From the NCBI RefSeq assembly GCF_030232265.1, contig NZ_JASPJK010000005.1, forward strand, positions 62,001 to 126,000: 64,000 nt of DNA, written 5' to 3'. Position 1 is the stretch's first letter. Every line of letters starts with the position of its first letter. Source of the DNA: Corynebacterium sp. MSK041. GTDB lineage: Bacteria > Actinomycetota > Actinomycetes > Mycobacteriales > Mycobacteriaceae. The notes under the pieces are model-generated. The model saw only the letters and a program-made list of their open reading frames with translations. It had not been told where the DNA came from and ran no database searches. Made by a program: the position numbers and the translations under genes. This document shows, piece after piece, positions 23,583 through 32,885 of the stretch.

Positions 23583-24827
23583 ATGAATATTCACGCAACC
23601 CGTAGGACTGGCGCCGCTCTGTGCGCCATCGCACTGTCCGCTACTGCACTGACCGCGTGCTCGGATGACGCCGGTGGCTCGGACTCTCAGGCTTCCGGCG
23701 CTGACCGTGGCCCGATCACTTTTGCCATGGGCCGTAATGACACGGATAAGATCACCCCGATCATTGAGGCCTGGAACAAGGAGCACCCGGATGAGCAGGT
23801 GACTCTGAAGGAGCTGGCCGGTGAGGCTGATGACCAGCGCGATACCCTCGTGCAGTCCCTCCAGGCCGGTAACTCTGACTATGACGTGATGGCTCTGGAC
23901 GTTGTGTGGACCGCTGACTTCGCCGCTAACCAGTGGCTGGAGCCGCTCGAGGGCGACTACGCGGTGGACACCTCCAAGCTGCTGCAGACAACGGTTGATT
24001 CCGCCACCTACAACGGCACGCTCTACGCGCTGCCGCAGAACACCAACGGCCAGCTGCTGTTCCGCAACGTGGACAAGGTTCCGTCCAAGCCGGACACCTT
24101 CGCCGACATCAAGTCCGCGTGTGAGGCTGTGGAGGGTGACTGCCTGACCACCCAGCTCAAGCAGTACGAGGGCCTGACGGTGAACACCCTGGGCTTCATC
24201 AACGGCTGGGGCGGCACCGTCATCGATGACAACGGTGAGCCGACCGTCGAGTCCGCTGAGGCAAAGGCTGGTCTCCAGGCGCTTGTCGACGCATACGAGG
24301 ACGGCACCATCGCCAAGGGCTCCACCGCCGCAACCGAGGAGGAGACCAACCTCGCTTTCACCGAGGGCAACACCGCCCTGGCCATCAACTGGCCGTACAT
24401 GTACACCAACGCTGTGGAGGCAGGCCTCAACTTTGAGGTTCAGCCACTCGTCGGCGAGAACGGTGTCGGCGTGTCCACCCTGGGTGGCTACAACAACGGC
24501 ATCAACGTGAACTCCAAGCACAAGGCAACGGCCAAGGACTTCATCGAGTTCATCATCAATGAGGAAAACCAGCTCTCCTTTGCTAAGGCTTCCTTCCCGC
24601 CGGTTCTGGCCTCCATTTACGACGATGCTGACCTGATTAAGGAGCACCCGTATCTGCCGGTTCTCAAGGAGTCCCTGGAGAACGCTCAGCCGCGTCCGGT
24701 CTCCCCGTTCTACCCGGCTATCTCTAAGGCAATCCAGGACAACGCTTACGCAGCTCTGACTGCAGGCAAGAGCGTCGACGATGCAACGAAGGACATGGCT
24801 GCCGCCATCAAGCAGGCAGCACAATAG
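23583..24827 (+). CDS. tusE: carbohydrate ABC importer solute-binding lipoprotein, TusE/LpqY-like
   Basis: A 414-residue exported lipoprotein: signal peptide with lipobox LTAC (Cys 26), then a type I sugar-binding fold with DVMALDVVWTADFAANQWL and TNGQLLFRN, which resemble the trehalose-binding LpqY/TusE group. It would deliver sugar, most likely trehalose, to the two permeases that follow. GAAAGG lies 7 bases before the ATG. A hairpin and a separate terminator-like structure follow the gene and should raise its expression above that of the permeases. Specificity for trehalose is inferred from family resemblance. Confidence 0.75.
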   Translation: MNIHATRRTGAALCAIALSATALTACSDDAGGSDSQASGADRGPITFAMGRNDTDKITPIIEAWNKEHPDEQVTLKELAGEADDQRDTLVQSLQAGNSDYDVMALDVVWTADFAANQWLEPLEGDYAVDTSKLLQTTVDSATYNGTLYALPQNTNGQLLFRNVDKVPSKPDTFADIKSACEAVEGDCLTTQLKQYEGLTVNTLGFINGWGGTVIDDNGEPTVESAEAKAGLQALVDAYEDGTIAKGSTAATEEETNLAFTEGNTALAINWPYMYTNAVEAGLNFEVQPLVGENGVGVSTLGGYNNGINVNSKHKATAKDFIEFIINEENQLSFAKASFPPVLASIYDDADLIKEHPYLPVLKESLENAQPRPVSPFYPAISKAIQDNAYAALTAGKSVDDATKDMAAAIKQAAQ

Positions 24828-24828
24828 G

Positions 24829-24864
24829 ATTTCCCCAGCTTCCACTAGGAAGCTAGGGGGAAAT
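24829..24864 (+). other. intercistronic hairpin after tusE
   Basis: ATTTCCCC-AGCTTCC (24829-24843) pairs with GGAAGCT-A-GGGGGAAAT (24848-24864), about 15 pairs, starting 2 bases after the stop codon. It is likely to protect the 3' end of the binding-protein transcript. Confidence 0.6.
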
Positions 24865-24882
24865 GAGAAAGATAAGGATAGG

Positions 24883-24925
24883 GCCGCAGCGGTTTTCACA
24901 CCGGCTGCGGCTCTGCCGTTTTTTA
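24883..24925 (+). terminator. partial terminator between tusE and tusF
   Basis: GCCGCAGC (24883-24890) pairs with GCTGCGGC (24904-24911), followed shortly by TTTTTT (from 24919). It would stop a share of the transcripts before the permease genes. Confidence 0.6.
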
Positions 24926-24975
24926 CGCCCGCATAGTACGCTCGCCCAGGTTGGGGTTGGAGGTTAGGAGAGTGG

Positions 24976-26010
24976 ATGAGCAACGTCGTTAAGCAACGCG
25001 CCCGCAGCGATGCCGGCAAAGCGTATGCTCTTGTTGCGCCTGCATTGATTGTGCTGGCGATTGTTATTGGCTACCCCATCGTGCGCGCAATCTGGCTGTC
25101 GTTCCAGGCAAACCGGCACCTTGATCCGTCAACCGGCGTGTTCGTCGACGGTGGCTTCGCGGGACTGGACAACTACCTGTACTGGATCCAGAACCGCTGC
25201 ATGAGCCCCGCGGGCACCGTCGGTGATTGTCCGCCGGGCGTGCTGGCCACGGATTTCTGGCCGGCACTGGGCATCACGTTGTTCTTCACCGTGGTCACCG
25301 TTTCGCTAGAGGCCGTGCTGGGCATGGTCATGGCGCTGATCATGAACCACCCCTCCCGCGTGCGAGCCCTCGTGCGCGCGGCGGTACTCATCCCGTGGGC
25401 GATCCCCACGGCTGTGACGGCGAAACTGTGGCAGTTCATGTTCGCGCCAAACGGCATTGTTAATTCCCTGCTCGGCCAGTCCATCGCGTGGACCACCGAT
25501 CCGTGGGCGGCGCGCATCGCCGTCATCATCGCGGACGTGTGGAAGACCACGCCATTCGTGGCGCTGCTCATCCTCGCTGGTCTGCAGATGGTACCCAAGG
25601 ATGTCTACGAGGCCGCCCGCGTCGACGGCGCGTCTGCGTGGCAGACCTTCACCCGCATCACCCTGCCGCTCATCCGCCCTACCCTCATGGTGGCCATCCT
25701 CTTCCGCACCCTCGACGCGCTGCGCATGTATGACCTGCCCGTCATCATGATCTCCGGCTCCTCCAACTCCCCTACCGCCACCATCTCGCAGCTCGTCGTC
25801 GAAGACATGCGCCAGAACAACTTCAACTCAGCATCCGCCTTGTCGACGTTGATCTTCCTGCTCATCTTCACCGTCGCCTTCCTCCTGGTCCGGTTTGGCG
25901 GCGCGGATGTCGGTGGTGAGGAAACGCGGTCCCGCAGGCAGCGGCGGATAGAGAAGCGTCAGGCGAAGAAAGCAGCTCAGGCAGCTTCAGCAGTGGAGGT
26001 CGCACGATGA
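24976..26010 (+). CDS. tusF: carbohydrate ABC importer permease, MalF/SugA-like
   Basis: The 344-residue inner-membrane protein has six or more predicted helices and the permease EAA loop with YEAARVDGASAWQTFTRITLPLIRP. The N-terminal region has a periplasmic-type loop with two cysteines (NRCMSPAGTVGDC). The C terminus is Arg/Lys-rich. It forms the transport channel with the next permease. The start has AGGAG 5 bases upstream. Confidence 0.8.
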   Translation: MSNVVKQRARSDAGKAYALVAPALIVLAIVIGYPIVRAIWLSFQANRHLDPSTGVFVDGGFAGLDNYLYWIQNRCMSPAGTVGDCPPGVLATDFWPALGITLFFTVVTVSLEAVLGMVMALIMNHPSRVRALVRAAVLIPWAIPTAVTAKLWQFMFAPNGIVNSLLGQSIAWTTDPWAARIAVIIADVWKTTPFVALLILAGLQMVPKDVYEAARVDGASAWQTFTRITLPLIRPTLMVAILFRTLDALRMYDLPVIMISGSSNSPTATISQLVVEDMRQNNFNSASALSTLIFLLIFTVAFLLVRFGGADVGGEETRSRRQRRIEKRQAKKAAQAASAVEVAR

Positions 26011-26840
26011 AGAAACGTCTTGGATCCATCGGCCACGTCTTGGGCGTGCTGTTCATCCTCGTTTGGGGCCTGGCCCCGTTCTACTGGATGCTGGTCACCG
26101 CGCTGCGGGACAAGAAGCACACCTTTGACACCACTCCCTGGCCCACGCACGTGACCATGGAGAACTTCCGTGACGCCTTGGCCACGGACAAGGGCAATGA
26201 CTTCTTAGGTGCGATTGGGAACTCCCTGATCATCTCCCTGGTCACCACCGCGTTGGCCGTCATTGTGGGTGTGTTCACCGGCTACGCTCTGGCACGCCTG
26301 AACTTCCGGGGCAAAGGCCTTGTCACCGGCATCATCCTGGCAGCGTCGATGTTCCCCGGCATTGCCTTGGTCACTCCGCTGTTCCAGCTTTTCGGCGATC
26401 TAGGGTGGATTGGTACCTACCGCGCCATGATCATCCCGAATATTTCCTTCGCGCTGCCGCTAACGGTGTACACGCTCATCTCTTTCCTACGCCAGTTGCC
26501 GTGGGAGCTAGAGGAGGCCGCTCGTGTGGACGGCGCTACGCGTGGCCAAGCCTTCCGCCTCGTCCTGCTGCCGCTGGCAGCACCCGGTATTTTCACCACA
26601 GCGATCATCGCTTTCATTGCCACCTGGAACGAGTTCATGCTGGCCCGTCAGCTGTCTACCAACGCAACGGAGCCGGTGACGGTGGCTATCGCAAGGTTCT
26701 CCGGGCCCAGCGCCTTCGAGTACCCCTACGCCGCCATCATGGCTGCTGGCTCCCTGGTCACCGTGCCGCTGATCCTCATGGTGCTGGTGTTCCAGCGCCG
26801 GATCGTCTCCGGGTTAACCGCTGGTGGTGTGAAGGGCTAA
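26007..26840 (+). CDS. tusG: carbohydrate ABC importer permease, MalG/SugB-like
   Basis: The 277-residue second permease has the EAA loop LEEAARVDGATRGQAFRLVLLPLAAPG. Its ATG overlaps the stop of the first permease by 4 bases (ATGA), so the two are coupled. No ATP-binding subunit follows: the next gene is on the opposite strand. The ATPase must be encoded elsewhere or shared. Confidence 0.82.
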   Translation: MKKRLGSIGHVLGVLFILVWGLAPFYWMLVTALRDKKHTFDTTPWPTHVTMENFRDALATDKGNDFLGAIGNSLIISLVTTALAVIVGVFTGYALARLNFRGKGLVTGIILAASMFPGIALVTPLFQLFGDLGWIGTYRAMIIPNISFALPLTVYTLISFLRQLPWELEEAARVDGATRGQAFRLVLLPLAAPGIFTTAIIAFIATWNEFMLARQLSTNATEPVTVAIARFSGPSAFEYPYAAIMAAGSLVTVPLILMVLVFQRRIVSGLTAGGVKG

Positions 26841-26857
26841 CCCCCTTCGGGGGTTAG
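26837..26857. terminator. short bidirectional hairpin between convergent genes
   Basis: AACCCCC-TTCG-GGGGGTT overlaps the stop codons of both the permease gene and the amino acid transporter gene. Confidence 0.5.
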
Positions 26858-28098
26858 GCCCACCCTGCCGGGACAAATCCCAGCAAGGACACCACCGAGT
26901 AGATGAACGCGGCTACGTACACCACGATGATCGTGGCTTGGATACCCACGTGATCCACACCGCGGACCTGCCACACCGGTACTTGGTCGCCTGATTTACG
27001 GGCACGATGTAACAACAGCACCGGTACGACGGACATGATCGCCCCGGCAAAACCACCCGCGTACGTGAGTGCTGAAACGAAGCCACCAAGGCCCGCCAGA
27101 GCAATGAGCAGTGGAGGCAGGACGGTGAGTGCTGTTGCCGCCACGCGCTGCCATCCGTCCTCTGGCCAGTGGAAGATATCCAAAACATTGCGCATCGCGG
27201 TGAAACCGATGGCCAAAAACGAGGTGAACATGGCCAGCAGGGCAAACAAGTTGGCCATGTAGTACGCAACCGTGCCCAGTTTCTCGCCCCAGGCAATGGT
27301 GACCACTTCAGTCACATCGGTGCCAAGTAGGCCCAGTGCCGCGAAAGGAACAGCAGCCAAAGTGAAAGCGGTGATGCCCATGCCGGCGATAATCGCCTTC
27401 GGCAGTGCCTCCGGCTTCGTTTCAGCCATACCGCGGGCCATCTCCGGAACAACGTACTGCGCCAAGAAGGTAAACACAGCCAGGTTCATAATCGGAATGA
27501 TGAAGTAGGGCTTAAGCACCCACAGGTTGGACAGTTCAATGCCGGGACCCACCATGGTCCAGGTCACCAGGGTAAAGATGATCACGGCCATGCCACTCGT
27601 AATCAGGCCTTCGGTAAAACCAGTTGCCTGGAGGCCCTTCCACATGATGTAAGAGCCCAGCGTGTAGAAGATGAGCGTGCCTGCCAGTGGTGGCAAGCCA
27701 AACAGGTTATGCATCAGCTGACCGGAACCAGAGGCGTAGGCGATCAACGCACCAATGCTGTTAATCACAATGGCGGCGAAGACGAGGAAACGACCTGCTT
27801 GGCCCAGGTAGCGTTCCGCCAAGCCGGAAAGCTGGAGTGGCTCCTTTGTGCGTAGAGACACTTCCGCCACATACAACATGGAAATGGTGGTAAGTGTTCC
27901 CGCGATTGCAAGCGCCACCACCAAAGCGAGGAACCCGCCATTGCGGGCAGCGTACGGGAGGGAAAGAATACCGGCACCGATATTGGTGCCAAAGATCAGG
28001 GCTACTCCCTGCCCAAAACCAAGTGCATGGCTAGTTGCCCGGGCGGGATCTGCATGATGGTCGCGCAACGGCGCAGGTGTTGAATCAGTCGATGACAT
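26854..28098 (-). CDS. amino acid permease, aromatic (HAAAP/Trp-Tyr permease) type
   Basis: A 414-residue polytopic membrane protein with about 11 helices. The N-terminal GTNIGAGILSLPYAARNGG is typical of the hydroxy/aromatic amino acid permease family. It would import amino acids by proton symport. I chose ATG 28098: TAGATT lies 7 bases upstream (leaderless type), while the longer GTG frame from 28137 has no ribosome site. It is at the left end of the amine-catabolism block, beside gabD, but its substrate is not clear. A role in GABA uptake cannot be excluded. Confidence 0.75.
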   Translation of the reverse strand: MSSTDSTPAPLRDHHADPARATSHALGFGQGVALIFGTNIGAGILSLPYAARNGGFLALVVALAIAGTLTTISMLYVAEVSLRTKEPLQLSGLAERYLGQAGRFLVFAAIVINSIGALIAYASGSGQLMHNLFGLPPLAGTLIFYTLGSYIMWKGLQATGFTEGLITSGMAVIIFTLVTWTMVGPGIELSNLWVLKPYFIIPIMNLAVFTFLAQYVVPEMARGMAETKPEALPKAIIAGMGITAFTLAAVPFAALGLLGTDVTEVVTIAWGEKLGTVAYYMANLFALLAMFTSFLAIGFTAMRNVLDIFHWPEDGWQRVAATALTVLPPLLIALAGLGGFVSALTYAGGFAGAIMSVVPVLLLHRARKSGDQVPVWQVRGVDHVGIQATIIVVYVAAFIYSVVSLLGFVPAGWA

Positions 28099-28207
28099 AG
28101 GGGTGAATCTATCAACCGATAGACCGGGGCCACGCACAGAGTATCACAAACTCCGGCGGTACCCCGGTCCCCCACCCAGCTATATACGAACGGAAGCGCA
28201 GGTAAAA

Positions 28208-29698
28208 CTACTTATTGGCGTATGGGTCACGCACACCGATGTACTGCACTTCGGTGTATTCATCGATTCCCTCGGCACCGCCCTCACGGCCCAAACCGGA
28301 GTGCTTCACGCCGCCGAAGGGAACCGCCGCGTTGGACACGACACCGGCGTTGTAGCCAACGATGCCGAATTCCAAGCCATCCGCCAGGCGCCACAAACGG
28401 TCAGGGTCCTCCGAGAACACGTAGGATGCCAGGCCATACGGGGTGGAGTTAGCCAGCTCAATGGCCTCATCCTCATCAGTGAATTCGTAGATGGACGCAA
28501 CTGGACCGAAGATCTCCTCCTGGAAGATCCGCGAATCAGTACTGGCACCACGCAGAACGGTCGGCTGGAAGAAGAAACCATCACCCTCGATAGCGTTACC
28601 GCCGGTGAGGACCTCGGCACCGTTGCGCTTCGCGTCGTCGACAAGGCTTGCTACATTCTGGCGCGCCTTCTCTTCGATCAGTGGGCCAACATCGACGCCA
28701 TCGTCCATACCGTTGCCCACGGTGAGCGCTTCCATGGCCTTGACCAGTTTCTCGGTGAACTCCTCAACAACCTCGGAGTGAATGAGGAAGCGGTTCGCAG
28801 CGGTGCAGGCCTCACCGATATTGCGCATCTTCGCGGCCATTGCGCCAGCGACTGCCTGGTCGATGTCTGCATCCTCGAACACGATGAATGGAGCGTTACC
28901 ACCCAACTCCATCGAGGTGCGCAGGACACTGTCTGCCGCCTGCTTCATCAGGATCTTGCCCACAGCAGTGGAACCGGTGAAGGACACCTTGCGCAGGCGC
29001 GGATCAGCAATAAGCGGTTCGGAGATCGCCGCCGGGTCAGTGCCACAGACGACGTTGAGCACGCCAGCCGGCAGGCCAGCCTCAACCATGGTCTGCGCAA
29101 AATACTGGGTGGTCAACGGGGTCAGCTCAGCGGGCTTCAACACCATCGTGCAGCCAGCAGCGACAGCCGGAGCGACCTTGCGGGTAGCCATGGCCAGCGG
29201 GAAATTCCACGGAGTGATGAGCAAACACGGGCCAACCGGCTTACGGCGAGTAACCATGCGGATGCCACCTTCCGGCACTTCCTGAGTGTGGCCGTACTGG
29301 CGGACGGTCTCTTCCGCGAACCAGCGCAAGTACTCAGCCCCGTACTTCACCTCCCCACGCGCCTCCGCGAGGGGCTTGCCCATCTCCAAAGTCATGAGCG
29401 TGGCGAATTCTTCAGAACGCTCAGTGACCAGCTGGTAGGCGCGAGTGAGGATCTCGCTGCGCTCGCGAGCTGATGTACGCGCCCACTCCTTTTGAACTTT
29501 CGACGCAGCATCCAGTGCAGCCACGGCATCAGCGCTGTTAGCGGAAGAAAGAGTGGCCAGCACGTCACCCGTGGCGGGGTTACACACCTCAAACGATTCG
29601 CCGCTTGACGCCTGGCGCCACTGCCCACCGATAAACAACCCAGTGGGTAGGGAATTGAGCAACGTGGTGGTGTCCACAGAACCCTTGGTCTCAGCCAT
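28208..29698 (-). CDS. gabD: succinate-semialdehyde dehydrogenase GabD
   Basis: The 496-residue NAD(P)-dependent aldehyde dehydrogenase has ITPWNFPLAMATRKVAPA, the general-base Glu in MELGGNAPF and the catalytic Cys in GEACTAANRF. The C terminus AVPFGGVKHSGLGREGG fits the GabD group. It oxidises succinate semialdehyde to succinate, the last step of GABA breakdown. ATG 29698 is used because AAGGAAGG lies 7 bases upstream; another ATG two codons earlier is too close. It is downstream of the PucR-type regulator gene and divergent from gabT. Confidence 0.88.
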   Translation of the reverse strand: MAETKGSVDTTTLLNSLPTGLFIGGQWRQASSGESFEVCNPATGDVLATLSSANSADAVAALDAASKVQKEWARTSARERSEILTRAYQLVTERSEEFATLMTLEMGKPLAEARGEVKYGAEYLRWFAEETVRQYGHTQEVPEGGIRMVTRRKPVGPCLLITPWNFPLAMATRKVAPAVAAGCTMVLKPAELTPLTTQYFAQTMVEAGLPAGVLNVVCGTDPAAISEPLIADPRLRKVSFTGSTAVGKILMKQAADSVLRTSMELGGNAPFIVFEDADIDQAVAGAMAAKMRNIGEACTAANRFLIHSEVVEEFTEKLVKAMEALTVGNGMDDGVDVGPLIEEKARQNVASLVDDAKRNGAEVLTGGNAIEGDGFFFQPTVLRGASTDSRIFQEEIFGPVASIYEFTDEDEAIELANSTPYGLASYVFSEDPDRLWRLADGLEFGIVGYNAGVVSNAAVPFGGVKHSGLGREGGAEGIDEYTEVQYIGVRDPYANK

Positions 29699-29850
29699 GA
29701 TCATGCCTTCCTTGTTTGTTCTTTGTTGTTACTTCAGCTGACTGTCAGGCCAGCTTCCTCTATGCGCAACGCTATACCTCCTGGCTGTTTTCGGTGCACG
29801 CGGCACCGTCTCCCCCAGTTAGGGGGCATTGTGCGCTGAAGATCGTTGTG

Positions 29851-31404
29851 CTAGACCTCGGGCGCATCAATGCTCAGCAGGACGAGGAGCTCAGCTCGCC
29901 CCAAAGGATCGTCTAGTGGCAACCCGTAGCGCTGCTCTGCACGATCGATCCTCGCTTTGAGCGTATGTCGGTGAACGCCCAATGACTCCGCCGCGGCCCG
30001 GAACTCGCAGCCGTGGAGGAGAAAAGCCTGGACTGCCTCGAGTAACGCCGGATCATCCTCAGCCAATGGCGCCAACACTTCACGGTATCGGCGTGACAGT
30101 GCGGTGTGTACCGTCTCCTCTTCAGCCCAGTCGAGCCTCCGCGGAACATACTCGTCCACGGTTCCAGGAGGCAGGGCACGCGCGCGATCAACAAGATACG
30201 TCAGCTCATCACTGGTGAGATCCCGCCATGGTGATCTCCTCCCCGACAAAACACGTAACCGGGTGGCAAAAGAACCAAAGAGCTCACTCGCAACTTCGCC
30301 GGTCATGGGGGTGCGCGACAGGAAAACAAATCCATCGGGGGCGGTCCGCATATACGCGAGGGGTTGTTGCCCTAGCCCTAGCCCTTCGTCGAGCCTGGTC
30401 AACGCACGTGAAGAAGCGGCTTTGTTCGCAGCGACGATCGCTACCGGCACCACCATCCCATCTGCGTCGGCAGCGCCATCCAACAATCGTTCAACTGCAG
30501 GTTCCGTTGTCGGGTCCGATAGAAACAGCTCCAAAGCGGCACCACGCAGTTGTGTTTCTGCGCTGCGCAGAGCAGGAGGGTCACGCAAAACGATTTCAGC
30601 CAAACCGACGAAGTGTTTAATCGCGCTGCGCGACAGTGGCGGCAAAGCATGAGGTGAATCCACAACAGCCACGTAGTATTTCCCACCCAGTGCTCGCATG
30701 CGTTGGACAATGATCATGCGGTTCTCAGCGCGATACGCGCGACTGCGTCCTCCATCAGTGATAGCTAAACGCAAGGCTTTCAATGCGCGTTCGGTGGGCT
30801 GAGCTGGTGCGGAGGAAATGACGCGCCCGGAGCTATCCCCAATGAGAACATCCGCCCCCACTGCGTTATGCGTGCGCCCGACTAGGGCATCTACTCCCCC
30901 ATTCCAAGCTGCACGGTTAAGCCCCTCAGCTGCCTCCAGGATCTCATTGGCCGCAGCCGCCTGTAGCCGCGCATGCTCTCCACCGACCACTTTGGAAATA
31001 AGAGCGAATGGGGTTTTACGGGGCACTTCAAATAAGGGGAGTTCAGCTGCAGCGCATGCTTTTTTCAAAGCTGCTGGCACGTCGGAATGATGAAGGCCGG
31101 TACCAAAACCAAGCGCAGCCACCTCAGCTTGGCTTAAGCGTTCAACATATTCACCAATCGCCTGCTCATCGAATGGATCAATGCGAAGACCGAGGGTCAA
31201 AATGACAGAGTGGGGTCTGAAGAACTCTGCAGTTTCGACGATTTCACTCGCCTGCACCGAGCCAAATTTTCCCTGCTTCAGCTCCCCGATCGGAGACAGC
31301 TGCAAAGCACGGATTCCGTAGAGCCATGCAAGGTCCAGCAGCTCAGTTGTATCGTGCCATTCAACGCTTCCACCACGTGTTTCAGCACCCACACCATCGG
31401 ACAT
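29851..31404 (-). CDS. gabR: PucR-family transcriptional regulator, GabR-like
   Basis: The 517-residue regulator has an N-terminal PucR-type domain (LLDLAWLYGIRALQLSP...), a middle GGDEF-like region and a C-terminal helix-turn-helix ending ESLGVHRHTLKARIDRAEQRYGL. PucR proteins activate catabolic genes; in C. glutamicum a PucR-type GabR activates gabTDP. Here it is divergent from gabT, with 140 bases between, and precedes gabD on its own strand. ATG 31404 has TATACA 8 bases upstream (leaderless type); the longer frame is not supported. It probably senses GABA or succinate semialdehyde. Confidence 0.8.
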   Translation of the reverse strand: MSDGVGAETRGGSVEWHDTTELLDLAWLYGIRALQLSPIGELKQGKFGSVQASEIVETAEFFRPHSVILTLGLRIDPFDEQAIGEYVERLSQAEVAALGFGTGLHHSDVPAALKKACAAAELPLFEVPRKTPFALISKVVGGEHARLQAAAANEILEAAEGLNRAAWNGGVDALVGRTHNAVGADVLIGDSSGRVISSAPAQPTERALKALRLAITDGGRSRAYRAENRMIIVQRMRALGGKYYVAVVDSPHALPPLSRSAIKHFVGLAEIVLRDPPALRSAETQLRGAALELFLSDPTTEPAVERLLDGAADADGMVVPVAIVAANKAASSRALTRLDEGLGLGQQPLAYMRTAPDGFVFLSRTPMTGEVASELFGSFATRLRVLSGRRSPWRDLTSDELTYLVDRARALPPGTVDEYVPRRLDWAEEETVHTALSRRYREVLAPLAEDDPALLEAVQAFLLHGCEFRAAAESLGVHRHTLKARIDRAEQRYGLPLDDPLGRAELLVLLSIDAPEV

Positions 31405-31544
31405 GGACACAGTGTATAAGTTGCAGATTAAATATGGACAGGGTGTCGGTTGCCTTGAGGGTGGGCTGAGGACGGATACTACTGCCATCACCACTGCCCC
31501 ACATCAGGCACGGGCAGCACATCTCACCGGAAAGGAACCCGCAC
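31405..31544. promoter_or_regulatory. gabR-gabT divergent control region
   Basis: A TATACA hexamer on the minus strand (31413-31418) serves gabR. On the plus strand TTGCCT and GATACT (19 bases apart) may serve gabT, though the spacing is long. The GabR site is expected here. Confidence 0.4.
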
Positions 31545-32873
31545 ATGCAGGATCTTGAATACCGTCTCCCGCAGGAGCGTCGCATCAACACTGAGCTTCC
31601 TGGCCCGGCTAGTGCTGAGCTAGATAAACGTCGAAAAGCGAGCGTCGCTGCAGCCATGAACCCTGGCCTTCCTGGCTACATCGTTGACGCCGACGGCGGA
31701 GTGCTTGTCGATGCCGACGGAAACTCGTTCATCGACTTCTGCTCCGGCATCGCCGTCACCTCCGTCGGCGCCTCCAACAAGCGCGTTGTCAACGCTGTCG
31801 CTGAGGCGGCCACCCACTTCACCCACACATGCTTCATGGTGAGCCCCTACGAGAGCTACCTCCAAGTTGCAGAACTGCTCAACGAGCTCACCCCAGGTGA
31901 TTTTGAGAAGCGTACTGTGCTGCTCAACTCTGGTGCTGAGGCAGTGGAAAACGCTGTGAAGATCGCTCGTTCCTACACCCGTAAGGCAGGTGTTGCCGTC
32001 TTCGATTACGCCTACCACGGCCGCACCAACCTGACCATGGCCATGACCGCGAAGAACAAGCCGTACAAGTCCTCCTTCGGCCCCTTCGCCAGCGATGTCT
32101 ACCGCGCCCCAATGTCCTATCCGCTTCGCGACGGCCTGAAGGGCGAGGAAGCTGCTGAGCGCACCATCCGCTACCTCGAGCAGTACGTGGGCGCAGAGAA
32201 CCTCGCTTGCGTGGTCATCGAACCGATTCAAGGCGAAGGTGGCTTCATTGAGCCTGCAGAGGGCTTCCTCCCGGCAATTGTGGACTGGTGCCGCGCTAAC
32301 AACGTGGTGTTCATTGCCGACGAGATCCAGGCTGGTTTCTGCCGCTCCGGTGAATGGTTCGCTTCCAGCTTTGATGGCATCGAGCCGGATCTAGTCACCA
32401 CCGCTAAGGGCATCGCCGGCGGTATGCCACTGTCTGCTGTGACTGGTCGCGCCGAGATCATGGATGCACCGATGGCCGGTGGCCTCGGCGGTACCTACGG
32501 TGGTAACCCGGTGGCTTGCGCAGCTGCTGTCGCTGCTATTGAGGAAATGAAAGAACACAATCTTGCTCTTCGCGCCAAGGAAATCGGCAAGATCATCCAC
32601 GAGGAACTCGACTCGTTGACTGAGCTGGATGAGATCGCGGAGATCCGTGGCCGCGGCGCAATGATCGCCATCGAGCTCGTAACCAAGGATGGTAAGCCGA
32701 ATGCGGAGCTGACGGCCAAGGTCGCTGCCGAGTGTAAGGCCGCCGGCGTACTCATCCTCACCTGTGGCCTTGACGGCAACGTCGTGCGCCTGCTTCCATC
32801 CCTGGTCATCCCGGAGGAGCTGCTGCGTGACGGCATGCGTGTTCTCGCGGAAGCAATCCGCAACAACATCTAG
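31545..32873 (+). CDS. gabT: 4-aminobutyrate--2-oxoglutarate transaminase GabT
   Basis: The 442-residue PLP-dependent class III aminotransferase contains NSGAEAVENAVKIAR, the FIADEIQAGFCRSG segment with the PLP-contacting Asp, and the Schiff-base Lys in VTTAKGIAGGMPLSAVTGRAE. It converts GABA and 2-oxoglutarate to succinate semialdehyde and glutamate. GGAAAGGA lies upstream of the ATG. It is transcribed away from gabR and gabD, toward the TetR gene that converges on it. Confidence 0.9.
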   Translation: MQDLEYRLPQERRINTELPGPASAELDKRRKASVAAAMNPGLPGYIVDADGGVLVDADGNSFIDFCSGIAVTSVGASNKRVVNAVAEAATHFTHTCFMVSPYESYLQVAELLNELTPGDFEKRTVLLNSGAEAVENAVKIARSYTRKAGVAVFDYAYHGRTNLTMAMTAKNKPYKSSFGPFASDVYRAPMSYPLRDGLKGEEAAERTIRYLEQYVGAENLACVVIEPIQGEGGFIEPAEGFLPAIVDWCRANNVVFIADEIQAGFCRSGEWFASSFDGIEPDLVTTAKGIAGGMPLSAVTGRAEIMDAPMAGGLGGTYGGNPVACAAAVAAIEEMKEHNLALRAKEIGKIIHEELDSLTELDEIAEIRGRGAMIAIELVTKDGKPNAELTAKVAAECKAAGVLILTCGLDGNVVRLLPSLVIPEELLRDGMRVLAEAIRNNI

Positions 32874-32885
32874 GGGAGCAAGAAT

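Noticed and set aside
28103..29473. A 456-codon plus-strand frame
   Set aside because: Antisense to gabD; the composition is typical of a shadow frame.
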